NCBI GenBank assembly: GCA_005784505.1
Contig: VCAZ01000032.1
Coordinates: 2,588,611-2,652,610 of the forward strand
DNA: 64,000 nt
From: Bagarius yarrelli
Lineage: Eukaryota > Chordata > Actinopteri > Siluriformes > Sisoridae
Reading direction: 5' to 3'
The notes beneath the pieces were generated by a model. It was given only the letters and a program-made list of their open reading frames with translations. It made no database searches and was not told the DNA's origin. Shown piece after piece: positions 1-10,782 of this stretch (its first letter is position 1; each line of letters starts with the position of its first letter). The translations under genes and the position numbers were made by a program.

Positions 1-299
1 AAATCATGGATTTAATGCTAATATTTAAAATTAAACAGCTTATATGTTTCCTGTAAACTAAAACCCAATAACCAAAAAACATGCTAACGCCAAGGCTAAC
101 TAACTACTAACTAACTCATTATTTGTATAGTGTTAAAAGCAGCATTATTCTCTACTATCTGTTGCCGATATTAACTGAACTCACCTCATGTTCAAGTGTT
201 TTTTCTTTCTCTCACGACTCTGTCTTTCCTCATTTATTAAAAACACAAGCATCCGAAGGTCCAATTTAGGATTGCTCTTACTGCAGCCTTTCATCACCC
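1..299. other. no gene seen; AT-rich flank
   Basis: AT-rich DNA without a usable open frame or a repeat family I recognise. It runs directly into the conserved-looking element at 300-400. Confidence 0.5.
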
Positions 300-400
300 T
301 CATTACCATCCTCTAATTATAATTACAGATTCGCTATCACTGCGTCTCCATGCATAGCAAAATGGGATTTTCTTCAGCGGTGTAGAACAAGGTCACCACA
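300..400 (+). promoter_or_regulatory. candidate conserved non-coding element, copy 1
   Basis: Positions 311-332 are identical, over 22 bp, to 62268-62289. The shared core contains TAATTATAATTA, a double homeodomain-type site. Further on, both copies carry ATGCATA and a block ending AGAACAAGGTC (here about 364-394) in the same order and spacing. The sequence is not low complexity and matches none of the transposon families in the window. This pattern suggests paralogous regulatory elements, but a low-copy repeat is not excluded. Regulatory function is inference. Confidence 0.45.
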
Positions 401-700
401 AGGGCACGAGCGGCGTATGCTTTCTGTCTTCACTTTAAAATGGGAAATGTGACTGTTTATATGTGTGTCTGTGGTGGGGTGGAGGTGAAGGTGAAGGTGG
501 GCCGAGAGGTATGAAAAAAGAAAGAGAAACAAATGACCAAAAGTGGGGAAAATTTTTTTTATTTTACTGAATTGAGTATGTGACTATTGAGTATTGAGCA
601 TGTGACTAAAGAATAAACCAATCACATGCATTAGCCATGCATTATTTGGAAAGCAATAAAAGGAAGTCCCTCCAAAGTTGACTAAAGCATTATTTTACTT
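395..700. other. no gene seen
   Basis: Mixed AT-rich DNA with a GGTGAAGGTGAAGGTGG purine-rich patch near 480-500. No exon, RNA gene or repeat was recognised. Confidence 0.5.
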
Positions 701-865
701 CTACGCCATTTATCAGACATCCTAATTCAGAGCGACTTGCATTTATCTCTTTTATACAGTTAAGCAATTAGGGGTTAAGTTAAGTTAAAGAATCAAACCC
801 ACAATATGTTGGTTAGCAGTCCAACAGCTGAACCACTGCGCTACCACCTCGACATCATTACAGGA
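700..865 (-). mobile_element. tRNA-derived SINE, family A
   Basis: The plus strand reads the tail first (AGACATCC, AGAGCGACTTGCATTTATC, TTTTATACAGTTAAGCAATTAGGGGTTAAG) and then the tRNA-like head (CAGTCCAACAGCTGAACCACTGCGCTACCACC). Family A has a tRNA-like head with B-box GGTTCGATTCC, a body CCCCTGAGCAAGGCCCTTAA, and a tail CTCTGGATAAGGGCGTCTGC ending in AAATGTA repeats. This copy is full-length-like but divergent, with the middle of the body shortened. Confidence 0.8.
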
Positions 866-1137
866 GTTGCCTGGGGTTGCGGGGTAGGGGGTAGTTTTCT
901 GTAGCCAGCGCGCTGACACTGACGATAGAAGATCTGGACTCCAAGAGGGCCGGCAGGGGCACCTAAAGTTCAGAGTCACATTTCGGGGTGCAAAAACGTG
1001 CATCTAAAAACAGAAAGGCGTGCATCCATAGACTGTTTGTTTAAGTCATGCAAATAAAAGAGTCCAAACTGTGAACTTTAGATGTTTTTTTGGGGCTTAT
1101 TTATGGTTTAAAAGAGACCGAAGTAAAACTTTTTGGT

Positions 1138-1212
1138 ATCAGAACAAGAAAGCATTTCACACACAGGACATTTGAATGGTGAAGCATGGTGGTGGCAGCA
1201 TTGGCCAATTTG
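1138..1212 (+). mobile_element. short Tc1-like transposase remnant
   Basis: GAAGCATGGTGGTGGCAGCAT corresponds to the Tc1-family transposase segment HGGGS that lies between the second catalytic Asp and the central region. Only about 70 bp are recognisable, and no terminal repeat is seen. Confidence 0.45.
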
Positions 1213-1231
1213 GGTACCTATTTGTAACTCT

Positions 1232-1345
1232 GAGACCTGGTAGCTTAGTGTTTAAGGTGTTCTAGTTCTGAGCAGAAGATCGTGAGGAACACCAAGCTGC
1301 CATGCTGGACCCCTGAGCAAGGGGTTAGTTGCTGTAAAAATGGCA
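1232..1345 (+). mobile_element. decayed SINE, family A
   Basis: A head-like TGGTAGCTTAGTGTTTAAGGTGTT is followed by AGAAGATCGTGAGGA, CCAAGCTGCCATGCTGGACC and CCTGAGCAAGGGG. This is the family A head and body in order. The tail is lost. Confidence 0.7.
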
Positions 1346-2208
1346 TCCGTCAAATTAGACTTGATTTAGATTAAGTGGAAGACATTACAAAATACAGCAA
1401 CATTAAGAACATTAAGAGTGTCTAAATTATATCAGACCAAATCGGACTACTCGTGTGATGTATTGTGTTGTGGGAGGAGTCAACTCAATCTTTCTTTTAG
1501 TCCTCACATCAACGATAATGAACAATGAACCACATGAATATTAATCCTGTTTTGTCTTTTACAGACAATCGAACCCTGACAGTGACTGCCAGTGATTGCA
1601 TATGATTGCTCCTTCCTTTGACGTCAGTCATGCTCGGTCTGACAAGTGAAGCCCTGAGAGACGAGTAACAGGCTGTCAGGTGATTGGATTTGTTTACTAA
1701 ATTTGTTAAATCGATGTTCAACGTGGCCACATTAGCATTTCTTTTTTTTTTTCTTTTGTCATTTTCAATTTGCATTTTGTGTATTTTTTCCTCCATTAAT
1801 GGATAAACACATTTATGCACTAATTCTGACTCAACTCCACCAAACTGATCCCTTCGGGATGAACTGGAACCCCGACTAAACCCCAGACCTACTATTGTAA
1901 CTGAATGATCAAATTTCCACATTCTAGTAGAAAAATCTTTCCAGACGTGTAGGTTATTATAGGATAAAGAATGAGACTAACATCTGGAATAGAATGCTTT
2001 TGTCTATTGATTGAAACTGATGGCTGTTTTTTTATCATGATTTCTGGTTACTAAAATTAAGTTATTAAGTATCAAGATAAGGATTAGATTTAAGGATTAT
2101 GTAAAAGTGGTGTTTCATATACGGCAGCGAATTACAAATGTATGCTTATTTCTACATAACCAAAAAGTGTGTTTTTGATTTAGTCTCACATTTATCCCTG
2201 TTTACATA
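1346..2208. other. no gene seen
   Basis: About 860 bp with a T-rich run at 1740-1752. No repeat family or exon was recognised. A 137-codon open frame on the minus strand (1509-1922) has no motif I recognise and atypical composition. Confidence 0.45.
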
Positions 2209-2210
2209 AG

Positions 2211-2403
2211 TCATTTACGGCATTTGGCAGACGTCCTCATCAGGAGCGACTTACAGTTATCTCTTTTATACAGCTGAGCAATTAGGGGTTAAGGGCCTTG
2301 GTCAGGGGCCCAACAGTGGCAACTTGGTGGTGCTGGGAATTAAACCCCGATCCTCCAATAAGCAGTCCAACAACTTAACCATTGTGCTACTAATTCGCCC
2401 CTT
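2211..2403 (-). mobile_element. SINE, family A, nearly complete
   Basis: In plus-strand order: GCATTTGGCAGACGTCCTCATC (tail), TTTTATACAGCTGAGCAATTAGG, AAGGGCCTTGGTCAGGGGCCC (body), GGTGCTGGGAATTAAACCCC (B-box region) and CCAACAACTTAACCATTGTGC (A-box side). It abuts a hAT-like element at 2408. Confidence 0.9.
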
Positions 2404-2407
2404 TAAG

Positions 2408-2811
2408 TAGTGATGGGTTGTTCTTGAACGATTCGTTTATTTTGAACGAATCTTTAACGTGACTCAGGAAGAACGAGTCGTCTAAAGAGAGTGATTCATT
2501 TAGTCATGCATGTGGTTCTCTTTCCGGCTCAGACTGCATCGGTCAAGTTTATTGGGTTTGTCATGTGATGCAAACCCGAAGACTTGTCAGATAAGAGGTG
2601 AGGTGAGTCTAATCACTTATAGCACTAAAGTTTTATGTTTAAAGTGTTATGTTTATATTGTAATTAAGGTTTGGGTAAAGGAAGTAACACATAACATTTT
2701 AATTCTATTTTGCTAAAATGAACAAAATGACTCAAAAAAAGATTCGATCATTTTTCTGAACAAGAAATCAAAGATCCGGATCTGTAAAATGAGTCAAACT
2801 TCCCATAACTA
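2408..2811. mobile_element. non-autonomous hAT-like DNA transposon
   Basis: The left end TAGTGATGGGTTGTT pairs with the reverse complement of the right end, TAGTTATGGGAAGTT (12 of 15 positions). The interior starts with inverted GAACGATTCG/GAACGAATC motifs and has no transposase. The flanks CCTTTAAG and ATCTTAAG share five terminal bases and could be a worn 8-bp TSD. Assignment to hAT rests on the terminal consensus style and that TSD length. Confidence 0.6.
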
Positions 2812-2814
2812 ATC

Positions 2815-2865
2815 TTAAGAGCCTTGTTCAGGGGCCCCAGTGGTGGCAACTCAGCTAAAAATATG
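2815..2865 (-). mobile_element. SINE family A body fragment
   Basis: TTAAGAGCCTTGTTCAGGGGCCCC followed by AGTGGTGGCAACTC matches the body of family A in reverse orientation. Head and tail are missing. Confidence 0.6.
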
Positions 2866-3384
2866 CCATTTATTATTCCAACACCGAGCTAACCACTTTA
2901 TCCTGCATACACACAAATCTAAAAATTTAAAGTGAAGACGCTATCATTTAGAGCCATCTGATATTTTCAATTTATGACACCACTTACGTCTGCACGGAAA
3001 AGATAAATGCTTGCATATAAAAAACCCCTATTATACGACACTTCCTGCTCGACTTATTCAGGTATTAAAGCCTCGCCTCATTTAGCCGCCGTAATGAATT
3101 ATTGTGTTTACGTGCAGAAACTCTGGGGAACAAAATCAGGTTTCCCTTTTCATATTCAGCCACAGAGGCAATCCGGCTAAAGATTAATAGCCCGCATGTA
3201 TCAGAGTCATTCGATTTAACTGTAACTTTCACTTTCAATTACCACGTTTATTGCAAGTCTGAAGAACACCCTCGGTTTGGGCTGCTTCCTTTTTTCTCTC
3301 TCTTTTTCCACACCCATTCAATGCTCCTGTACTAGACTAGGTGTCTCTGCATATGCTTTCATTAGCACACTTTAGATTAAACTG
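2866..3384. other. no gene seen
   Basis: About 520 bp of mixed sequence. A 77-codon frame at 3102-3335 has no recognisable domain. Confidence 0.45.
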
Positions 3385-3930
3385 TGTCATGTGACTGTGG
3401 GTATTTCAGTTTATTCAGTCACAACAGTATCAGACACTAATCTTGAGGTGAGAAGGTCTGGGATGCAGTCAGTGTTCCAGTTTGTCCCAAAGTCGTTCGG
3501 TTTGAAGGGGTTGAGTCAGAATCATGGTTCTGTCTAAGACACTTAAGTTTTTCCATTCCAACTAGAACACAGTATGTCTGGCAGACATTTTATCGTAAAT
3601 AGCAGATCATCAGCTAATCCCAGGATAGAAGCCCCCCTGCCAGGAAATTTCCATGGACAACTTGCTGATTTTCCCTTCGACAACTTCCTGCAATCTGGGT
3701 AATTATGGACAATCAACTGTCCTTTTTCTCACATGTTGCTAGTTTAGAAGGCTCAGAGGCTTCGTGCACAGGGACATTGTCATGCTGGGACACTGTTTGG
3801 TCCTTTGAAGGAACAATAGAACGCTACAACATACAAAGACATTCTAGACAACTGTGTGTTTTAGATGTGCAACAGTTTGGGGAAGACGCACTGGTGTGGA
3901 TGTGCTAGTAAGATGTCCACAAACTTTTAC
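3385..3930 (-). mobile_element. Tc1/mariner-like remnant, interrupted
   Basis: On the minus strand, 3750-3840 and 3395-3585 carry the same segment as other copies here: CAATGTCCCTGTGCAC, the GAACACAG(T/C)ATGTC side, GGTTGAGTCAGAATC and CAGACACTAATC. By comparison with fish Tc1 elements this is the transposase C-terminal region around the SPDLNPIEHLW block. About 150 bp of unrelated DNA (3590-3745) splits it. Many stops; not coding. Confidence 0.75.
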
Positions 3931-4555
3931 TGTAGTTCCTCTTTCGTTATTATTGTAAAAAAAAAAAAAAAAATTCTGTATTATTCTACAGAAGCCAATA
4001 AGTTTCTGTACGACATTTCCTGAGCTCATGGATTGTATAATTATTGTGGTTATTTCTGATAGATGTGTCTGATTAAAGGCATACAAAAAAAAAAAACATC
4101 CAGTCACGTCCTCTGATATTGGTTTCAATGACGTGGTGTGTAACGTCGGAAATATGTATGTTAAAGCACTTTCTATCCTACGACGTCAAAGTCGGTGAAG
4201 GAAAACAGACTTCACCCTATCATTTTCATGTTTGCTTACTAATATTTCCCATAAGAGGCAGGATAAAATACGCGGTCTCTCTTGCGGTTAAATTCCCCCA
4301 TGACATGATGTACTACTGTACGTCACGTTCAACTTTTCCGTTAGCCAGAAGCTGAGTGCGCATCTTTAGCTAATAATGGCCTTCAGGGAGCCAAACTTTG
4401 TCCACAAACAAAACTATGCACCCTGAATTGAACTGTATTGATTTAATAAAATACGGACATAAAAAATACTAGATTGTGGAAACAGTTAGGAAAGTAAGTA
4501 TATGTTAGTATGCAAGCAACAATAAAAACAACATAAGGACATGGATTCAGCTAAA
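3931..4555. other. no gene seen
   Basis: Contains A-runs at 3958-3973 and 4086-4098 and otherwise unremarkable AT-rich sequence. Confidence 0.45.
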
Positions 4556-4690
4556 AGTATTGGGATCACAACGATATCAGTTTTTCAACATCCTTTTCCA
4601 GATGTTGCCTCACTCATCCTCCTCCTAGAATAACCTCCACACTTCTGGAAAGGTTTTCTACCAGATTGTGTTGTGTGAATTTAAATAAAA
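4556..4690 (-). mobile_element. Tc1/mariner-like remnant, distal half
   Basis: AAGTATTGGGATCAC resembles the Tc1-type end seen elsewhere (CCAAAAGTATTGGGAC). The following CCAGATGTTGCCTCACTCATCC and CCTCCACACTTCTGGAAAGG match copies at 47605 and 53950. The element resumes at 4972 beyond a SINE. Confidence 0.7.
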
Positions 4691-4970
4691 TAATAAATAA
4701 AATAAATATTCAACTTCATTGTCATTGTGTAAGGTACGTGTACAGAGCCAATGAAATGCATTTTTTCACATATCCCATCTTAGTAAGTTGGGGTCAGAGC
4801 GCAGGGTCAGCTATGATACAGCGCCCCTGGAGCAGGAAGGGTTAAGGGTCTTGCTCAAGGACCCAACAGTGGTTGACTTGCCGGTGGTGGGGCTTGAACC
4901 CAGGTGTCTGGTCTTCGGATCAGTAACTCAGCACCTTTTGAGCCACCACTGCCCCACTTTGTTCGATTTG
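4691..4970 (-). mobile_element. SINE family B, complete, nested in Tc1 remnant
   Basis: Family B shares the tRNA-like head and CTTGAGCAAGACCCTTAACC body with family A but has another tail. That tail reads GGGCGCTGTATCATAGCTGA, CTGACCCC and an end with AATGACAATGAAGTT. Here it is in reverse: TTCATTGTCATTGTG, then AGCGCAGGGTCAGC, then the head GAGCCACCACTGCCCC at 4950-4956. It sits between two parts of one Tc1 remnant, so it inserted later. Confidence 0.85.
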
Positions 4971-4971
4971 T

Positions 4972-5130
4972 GAGATCAGACACTAATGTTGAGGTGAGGC
5001 GGTCTGGGGTTCCAGTTCATCCTAAAGTTGTTCATGAGAGTTTTTCTACTCCAACTGGAACGCGGCATGTCTTCATGTAAGTCGAGAGACACACTTATTG
5101 GTGTCCACAAACGTTTGTGTATTTCCATGT
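4972..5130 (-). mobile_element. Tc1/mariner-like remnant, proximal half
   Basis: GAGATCAGACACTAATGTTG, GGTTCCAGTTCATCC and GGCATGTCTTCATG match the transposase C-terminal part of the family. GTGTCCACAAACGTTTG marks the end. It continues the element interrupted at 4690. Confidence 0.75.
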
Positions 5131-5618
5131 CTATGAAAAGGTTTATATGCTACCGTAAACATCCATTTGGGTGATGATAGAAGGCTCTGGCATCTTATTT
5201 GACGGCATAACTGATGAAAATCTCTTCAAATCATTTTTTATGGCCCTGATTAGCCAAATTTCATACATTTTAATGAACATTTTTGCAGTAAGAATTCGCT
5301 CATGGTCACGTCAAGGCTGAGTAGCTTTTCCAATTAAAGGTATTAATGTGTTCTCATTAACTCTTCGGTGCTCCAGCATCGTTTTCCGAACAGTTCTCAA
5401 TAGGAACCTGCAGTAATTATTTATAACGACATGTTTATGTGTAAGTCTGGGAGCAGACTACTAAATAAACATGAATATTTCTTTCTGAACTTCATATAAT
5501 GTTTTACATTATTTATATGAGGACAAAAAAAAAAAGACATTTTTAATGGACAGCAGTTGCATAGATCTATGTAGTATGTGTAACTCACACACTTTTGCTT
5601 GGTAGGTTAGTTAATAAA
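5131..5618. other. no gene seen
   Basis: About 490 bp, AT-rich, with an A-run at 5525-5537. The 5330-5420 part is not low complexity but I do not recognise it. Confidence 0.45.
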
Positions 5619-5626
5619 CTTCTAGT

Positions 5627-6135
5627 TACGGCTGCACAACAGCATCTACATCGCAATGTGTGCATCTACAATAGTGACATTGCGTCAGGTTGGTATTATA
5701 ATTCGTAATGCATGTAATTTGTGGATTAATTGTGAAGTTTCATAAGAAAGGTTTAGCATTTGCACCTTGTTTTTAAGCCTCTGTAATTATTTCGAGCAAA
5801 AACAAAAAACTTTTTTTAACTCTAAGATTAATTGTACTTAATTTAGACAATTAATTTCTGTATCTGAATCTCCAGAAAAACATAAAACACAGATTATTTC
5901 CTTACATTTTTGTGCTATTCTATTTATTTATCATTATAATTTTTGTGTATTATATATTTTATGCAGATTCTCTTTGTTAAAAAAAAATCACCCTAATCAT
6001 TCTAAAATAATTATTTCTTTCCAAATAGAGCTATTTAAGTCGTTTGGTCAATTTTTTTTTCTTTATATTGCGATATATATCGCCGAAAAACAAAATATCG
6101 CAATGTCAGTTTTTTCTTAATATCGTTCAGCCGTA
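5627..6135. mobile_element. non-autonomous hAT-like element with 8-bp TSD
   Basis: The left end TACGGCTGCACAACA pairs with the reverse complement of the right end, TACGGCTGAACGATA. The flanks CTTCTAGT (5619-5626) and CTTTCAGT (6136-6143) agree at 6 of 8 bases, as expected for a hAT TSD. The interior carries ATATTGCGATATATATCGCC and ATATCGCAATGTCA, typical of the GGCTGCACGATA-type fish repeats. No transposase is present. Confidence 0.75.
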
Positions 6136-6208
6136 CTTTCAGTACATACAGTAGATCCGCTTGTGTAGTCTCAGCCTTAGTTACCAGGCCCTGAACCAGT
6201 GACTAAGC

Positions 6209-6242
6209 ATCTGACACCAGTTGATATCTGACACCAGTTGAT
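6209..6242. repeat. 17-bp tandem duplication
   Basis: ATCTGACACCAGTTGAT occurs twice in a row, perfectly. Confidence 0.85.
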
Positions 6243-6284
6243 TATAAGGATCAGTTAAATGCTGGAGTTTCCAAATGATTCATT

Positions 6285-6530
6285 TGCACGTCTCACCAGA
6301 ACTTGTTCCAGTATAACAATGTCCCTGTGCACAAAACCCCTAAACTCCATGAAGACATGCTGTGTTCTGATTGGAGTGGAAGGAATCGTGTGTCCTCAAG
6401 AGTCCTAATTCTGACTTAACCCCTTTAAACTGATTACCTCAACATTAGTCACTAATACTATTGTGACCAAATGATCAAATCCCCACAGTGACACCATCTA
6501 ATGTAGTTATTATAGCAGGAATTGTGACAC
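6285..6530 (+). mobile_element. Tc1/mariner-like remnant
   Basis: ACAATGTCCCTGTGCACAAA, CTCCATGAAGACATGC, TGTTCTGATTGGAGTGGAAG and CACTAATACTATTGTGACC occur in the family order on the plus strand. This is the C-terminal transposase region, with stops and a deletion after CCCTTTAAACTGATTACC. Confidence 0.8.
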
Positions 6531-6934
6531 CTTATTTGGAATATAGGGTGTTCCAGTACTTACATATGTATTTTTATAGCCTAAAAAACCAAGCCTTAGC
6601 ATAGTCTGGGCTGAATAAATTCAAAATAATAAACTGTTAACGACACTGAAAGATTTATTTATCTATCGGTTTTAGATTTTTAGAGAAAAAAAATAGTAAT
6701 TGATCAATTTTTTCTGGTAATATGACCATCAAATAACCAGCATATAAACTACAAGCGATCAATGACTTCTAGGCTTCTGTCCAGTGTACTTACATACTTC
6801 CTGAAAAAGAAGTGCTGACCTCTAGAGATGGATGAATCCGGATTATATAATCTGATCCTTTATATGGCTCTGGATTTACAAATATTTCTTCATTTAGTCC
6901 TAAATTATCTTTCTGCTAACAATGACACCATTCC
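6531..6934. other. no gene seen
   Basis: About 400 bp of AT-rich DNA between a Tc1 remnant and a SINE tail. Nothing recognised. Confidence 0.45.
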
Positions 6935-7010
6935 TTTACATTTATGGCATTTTGGCAGACGCCCCTATCCAGTGTGACTTTGAGGTAAAGGTTGAGGTTA
7001 AATTGCCCTT
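6935..7010 (-). mobile_element. SINE family A tail fragment
   Basis: TTTACATTTATGGCATTTTGGCAGACGCCCCTATCC is the family A 3' tail in reverse. The body after GTGACTTTGAGG is degraded. Confidence 0.7.
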
Positions 7011-7639
7011 TTTGCCAAGGAAAATTTTTTTTTCTTATGTCACATGACTTCTAAGACTCCAGTTTGCTTTATTGTTAAACATTTAGTAGAATTAATGTTA
7101 CGTCTTATAGCTTTTAACAACTAATCTTAGATCAGATCTTTCATCTATCACTTCTTTTCTGGAGTCATGGGCTTCACCATACCATTACAGGCCGGATAAT
7201 TGATTATCGGGTCTCATTAATCACTAAGCGTGTGTAAGATTTTATACAGACGTCATATGCTGCACAAGGCCACACACAAAGAGTTCACGCGCTATGCTAA
7301 TGTGCTAAACTATTAGCTATTGTCATTTTGATAAATAGTTTTGTTGCCCAGAGATGTAGCTGGGGCACCCAGCCAGAGTAATTCACACAGTGTAGGAGGG
7401 CAGGCTGCAGCTCGGCACTTATACCACTCAATCGTCAAACAGAATGAACAGGAAATGATAAAAAAAATAACTGGATACTGGATCAGATCTGGAGTTAAGC
7501 CAGAATATGACATGACACATCGGATCAAAGTGTTTTGACCAATGTGTGGTCAAATGTATTGGGACACCTGACCATATCATACTTAAGTATGTACCACCTA
7601 CATCATGTATATATATAATTTCATTCGTACTATTTGTAA
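7011..7639. other. no gene seen; Tc1-type end at 7545-7590
   Basis: Mostly unassigned. The piece GGTCAAATGTATTGGGACAC followed by CTGACCATATC resembles a Tc1-type terminal repeat. The 7185-7225 part (GGATAATTGATTATCGGG) holds a short palindrome. Confidence 0.4.
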
Positions 7640-7775
7640 CCATACTATATATATATATATAGTATAGTTACGGATAGTTTGAATAAAATTCAAATGTACT
7701 ACATCCACCATTCTGAGTCATCTCTTTCGGGCGGCTCAAGGAATTGTCTAGTGTACATCATAAGCATACGCTAAA
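7640..7775. mobile_element. (TA)n tract and MITE remnant
   Basis: A (TA)10-like tract at 7645-7664 is followed by TAGTATAGTTACGGATAG, AAATGTACTACATCCACCA and TGAGTCATCTCTTTCGGGC. The order resembles the fish repeat that begins GGCTGTGTCCGAAAT (compare 9550-9820). The ends are missing. Confidence 0.4.
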
Positions 7776-8590
7776 ATCTGTACCCTAAATCCTCGCACTA
7801 GCTTTTCATTCTTGACTCTACGGCATTTAAAATTTCACCTGGCGACTCGTAGGGTTTTTTTTGTGTGTGTGTTTGTGAATAATTTAACCCTTGCTGACCT
7901 TAACACGATGTCGACAACATGGTCAGGTCTTATTAACACACTCACTCCTGGACACCTGGATGAGGTCATTTTGTGTGTAAGTCAGTAGTCATGGTAGATG
8001 GAGGGATGCTTTCCTTTTATTTCTTCGTCAATTTCATATTTTTTTTAGTTGAAGTTAAAATATGATTTATCTACAACATCTTATCTAAAACAAATTGCAG
8101 GGTTGTCTCGACCTAAAAACTAATAAATATCAGATTTATTAACCAGATGTTGGTGGTCCTGGAACCAGGAAGTAATTAGTCATCTTCTGGCCCTCAATTA
8201 GTGGATCGCTAATCCCGACACGAGAGCCTTTTCAACAATAAACAAAATTCAGCCTAAAAACACGCCTCATTTCTATGACTGGTGCAGCGTTCAGCTTATT
8301 CATCATCTTAAATAGTCCTAAATTAAAAAGATAATTAAAAGACAAAGCAATGCTAATTCAATCTCGATTAAAGCAACAGCAATTAACGACAGCATTCCAG
8401 CATAAAAGCTTTAAAAACGTTGGATTGCCCCCATGCCACCATACTGGCTGGGAATGAAGGCATATATTGTTCCAGAGCTGTAAACTTGGAATAAATTAAA
8501 TGTTTGTTGGCAGAAATGAGTCCTGACTAATTAGAGTAAATCAGATTTTTTGTTAATAATAGTTTTAAAGCAGATTTTATGTAAGCGGGT
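7776..8590. other. no gene seen
   Basis: About 815 bp without recognised repeats. The 8330-8410 part is rich in ATTAA/TAATT motifs. Confidence 0.45.
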
Positions 8591-8605
8591 TCAACAGCAC
8601 CACTA

Positions 8606-8861
8606 CTTCTTTTTCTTTTTCTTCTTCTTCTTCTTCTTTCGTCTGTTTCCTTTTAAGGGTCTCCACAGCAAATCATCTGCCTCCACCAAGTCCTATTCTC
8701 TGCATCCTTTTCACTCCCACCCACTAACTTCATGGCCTTCAGTCTTGACATCCATGAATCTCCTCTTTGGCCTTCCTCTTTATCTCCTGCCTGAAGCTCC
8801 GTTTCCAACATCCTCCTACCGATATTTCCACTATCCCTCCTCTGCACATGGCCAAACCATC
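8606..8861 (-). mobile_element. 5'-truncated LINE 3' end with 15-bp TSD
   Basis: The minus strand encodes LRWFGHVQRRDS, a GRRMLE motif and DAENRTWWRQMICCGDP, the C-terminal tail of a fish non-LTR retrotransposon polyprotein, and ends in a GAAGAA repeat. The 15-mer TCAACAGCACCACTA is present perfectly at 8591-8605 and 8862-8876, which marks the insertion edges. The copy is about 256 bp, so only the very 3' end was copied. The frame is damaged. Confidence 0.88.
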
Positions 8862-8876
8862 TCAACAGCACCACTA

Positions 8877-9550
8877 ATAGTTCGCTGAATGGAATTAAGA
8901 TGCAAGATTTGTCTTAAAATCGGTTTTCCTGCCACAAAGTCCACCCAAAGTCCCCCAAAGTTTGATGCGTCAGCCACACTAATCTGGAAAGTCTTCACGG
9001 ATTGTAAAGTCATCATCTGATTTGTTGGAATTAACAGGATTTTCAGGACGTGTGTTGTGGATTTTTTCACAGTCCGTCTGGAAACAAATACGCCATTACG
9101 CACTATGTTCTTTCCTTATAGAAGGAAGCTGTTGTGTTTCCCACTGTGACACTGAGAGCTTATAAGGATCAGCTACGGATCTATGGTTGTTTTTGTAGAG
9201 ACTCCACGTTTACATTTTTTACACTTTACATTTTTTTTTACATTTTCACACCACTAAACAAGACACTGAACTGTAATTGGTTGCTTTACATGTCAGTCAG
9301 ACTCCCTTATGTCCAATCAAAATCCGGGCCTTCTGCCAGTAGATAAAAACAGGGCTGAGCCAGAGAGTCAGACAAGCTGATACTTTTCAATCAAGTGCAA
9401 ACATAATGGCAGAAGAATAAGAAAATTACAAATGGAGGACTGACAATGTACAAATTCCTTCTCTTCGGCATGTACTTGTGCTTTTGGTACCCTGTGATTG
9501 TAATCAGTTTGTCCTTCTGATGTGTTATGTGTTTAGCATTAAAATAGACT
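8877..9550. other. no gene; weak dispersed repeat at 9160-9460
   Basis: The 9180-9300 part (TCTATGGTTG, a T-rich run, ATTGGTTGCTTTACATGTCAG) is weakly similar to 12480-12600. This suggests a low-copy interspersed repeat I cannot classify. No exon was recognised. Confidence 0.4.
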
Positions 9551-9820
9551 CTGGCTGTGTCCGAAATCTGTGTACTGCTACTACATTTGAGTTAGTACGT
9601 ACTACCCCACGTCTCTGCTTTCCTCCCTTTTCCAGTACGACGAGTCGACTCTCCCGTGGGCTCATGGGATATTAAAGTGTCCTTCGTTTGACAACTTCAG
9701 AAATCAGGTTAAAGTAGTAGATCGTCCGAGAACTTCACACCGACTTTTTTTTAAATACTGTGACTTCAGACATACTACCAACCTCAGGTACAGGTTTCCG
9801 CATACTATATAGTAGGAAGG
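9550..9820. mobile_element. MITE remnant beginning GGCTGTGTCCGAAAT
   Basis: GGCTGTGTCCGAAATC, TAGTACGTACTA, CTCATGGGATATTAAAG and CATACTATATAGTAGGAAGG occur in the order known from short fish DNA transposons with this terminus. The matching inverted right end is not seen. Confidence 0.5.
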
Positions 9821-10464
9821 ACTTAAATAAACGTCTATCTTCCTGTTTCCTGTTCTATTTTTGCCCTTTTGGTGGTGTTTTTTTTTAACTATTTATGCTG
9901 GACTAAGAACATTTAAGCCTTTTGTATGTGGTTCAATGATGATGATGATAATGATGATGATAAAATGTACCTGTGTATGTGCACAGTACTGACACACAAC
10001 CACGACCACCCCAGAGTTATTTAACACTCAATCCTACTAGTAGATCATCTCACGTCGTCTCATATTCGTGTTAATGATTCAGCCTGATGAATATAAAGGA
10101 TGGAAAAAAGAGAGTCGCAACTGTATCAGCACTAACAAGACACACTAACAGCATCGATTTGCATGTTTGTCCCATCAGCAACAGATTAACATCAGCTCAG
10201 CACAGATAGAGGGACTCGGCACGGATAAACATCAGCTCACTGAATGATTTATGTAGTAGGTGTCTGTCTGTGCAGTGAGACGGTCTTGCTATCTAACCCA
10301 GATAAGCTGATCCTTTATATGACTCGGGATTCACAAATCCTTTTCTTTATTTACTCGGTCTTAAGTTTTGCCACCATTTTAGTAGTTGTTAGCTAGTAAC
10401 TATAGAGTTGTCTAGGAAAGTTCTTACATGGCCAAAAAGATAAGAGACTCAAAACTCTGAGGAG
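9821..10464. other. no gene; short GAT repeat
   Basis: A (GAT)n-like tract lies at 9937-9962. The rest is unassigned and partly AT-rich. Confidence 0.45.
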
Positions 10465-10755
10465 CTAAGGAGGTCTGGGGTTCAGTCTGGGTTCCAGTTC
10501 ATCCCAAAGGTGTTCGGTTTAAAGGGGTTAAGTCAGAATTGGAGTTCTTTACTGGACACTCAAGCTTTTCTACTCCTATTAGAACACAACCTGTCTTCGT
10601 GGAGATCTGGTGCTTTGTGCACGGGGACATTGTCATGCTGAGACAGTGTTTGAGTCTCTTGGTTCCAGTAAAGAAATAATGGAATGTTACAACATACAAA
10701 GACATTCTAGACATCTATATGGCATTAGATTAAGAAGGATACACTTACATGGGTG
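10465..10755 (-). mobile_element. Tc1/mariner-like remnant, left arm of an inverted pair
   Basis: Read on the minus strand it carries GACAATGTCCCCGTGCACAAAG, the AGACAGG/CATGTC region and AGGGGTTAAGTCAGAATT. It is the C-terminal transposase region, with stops. It faces a second copy at 10783-10912. Confidence 0.8.
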
Positions 10756-10782
10756 TGCTGGTGAGTATGACAGGTTAGTAGG

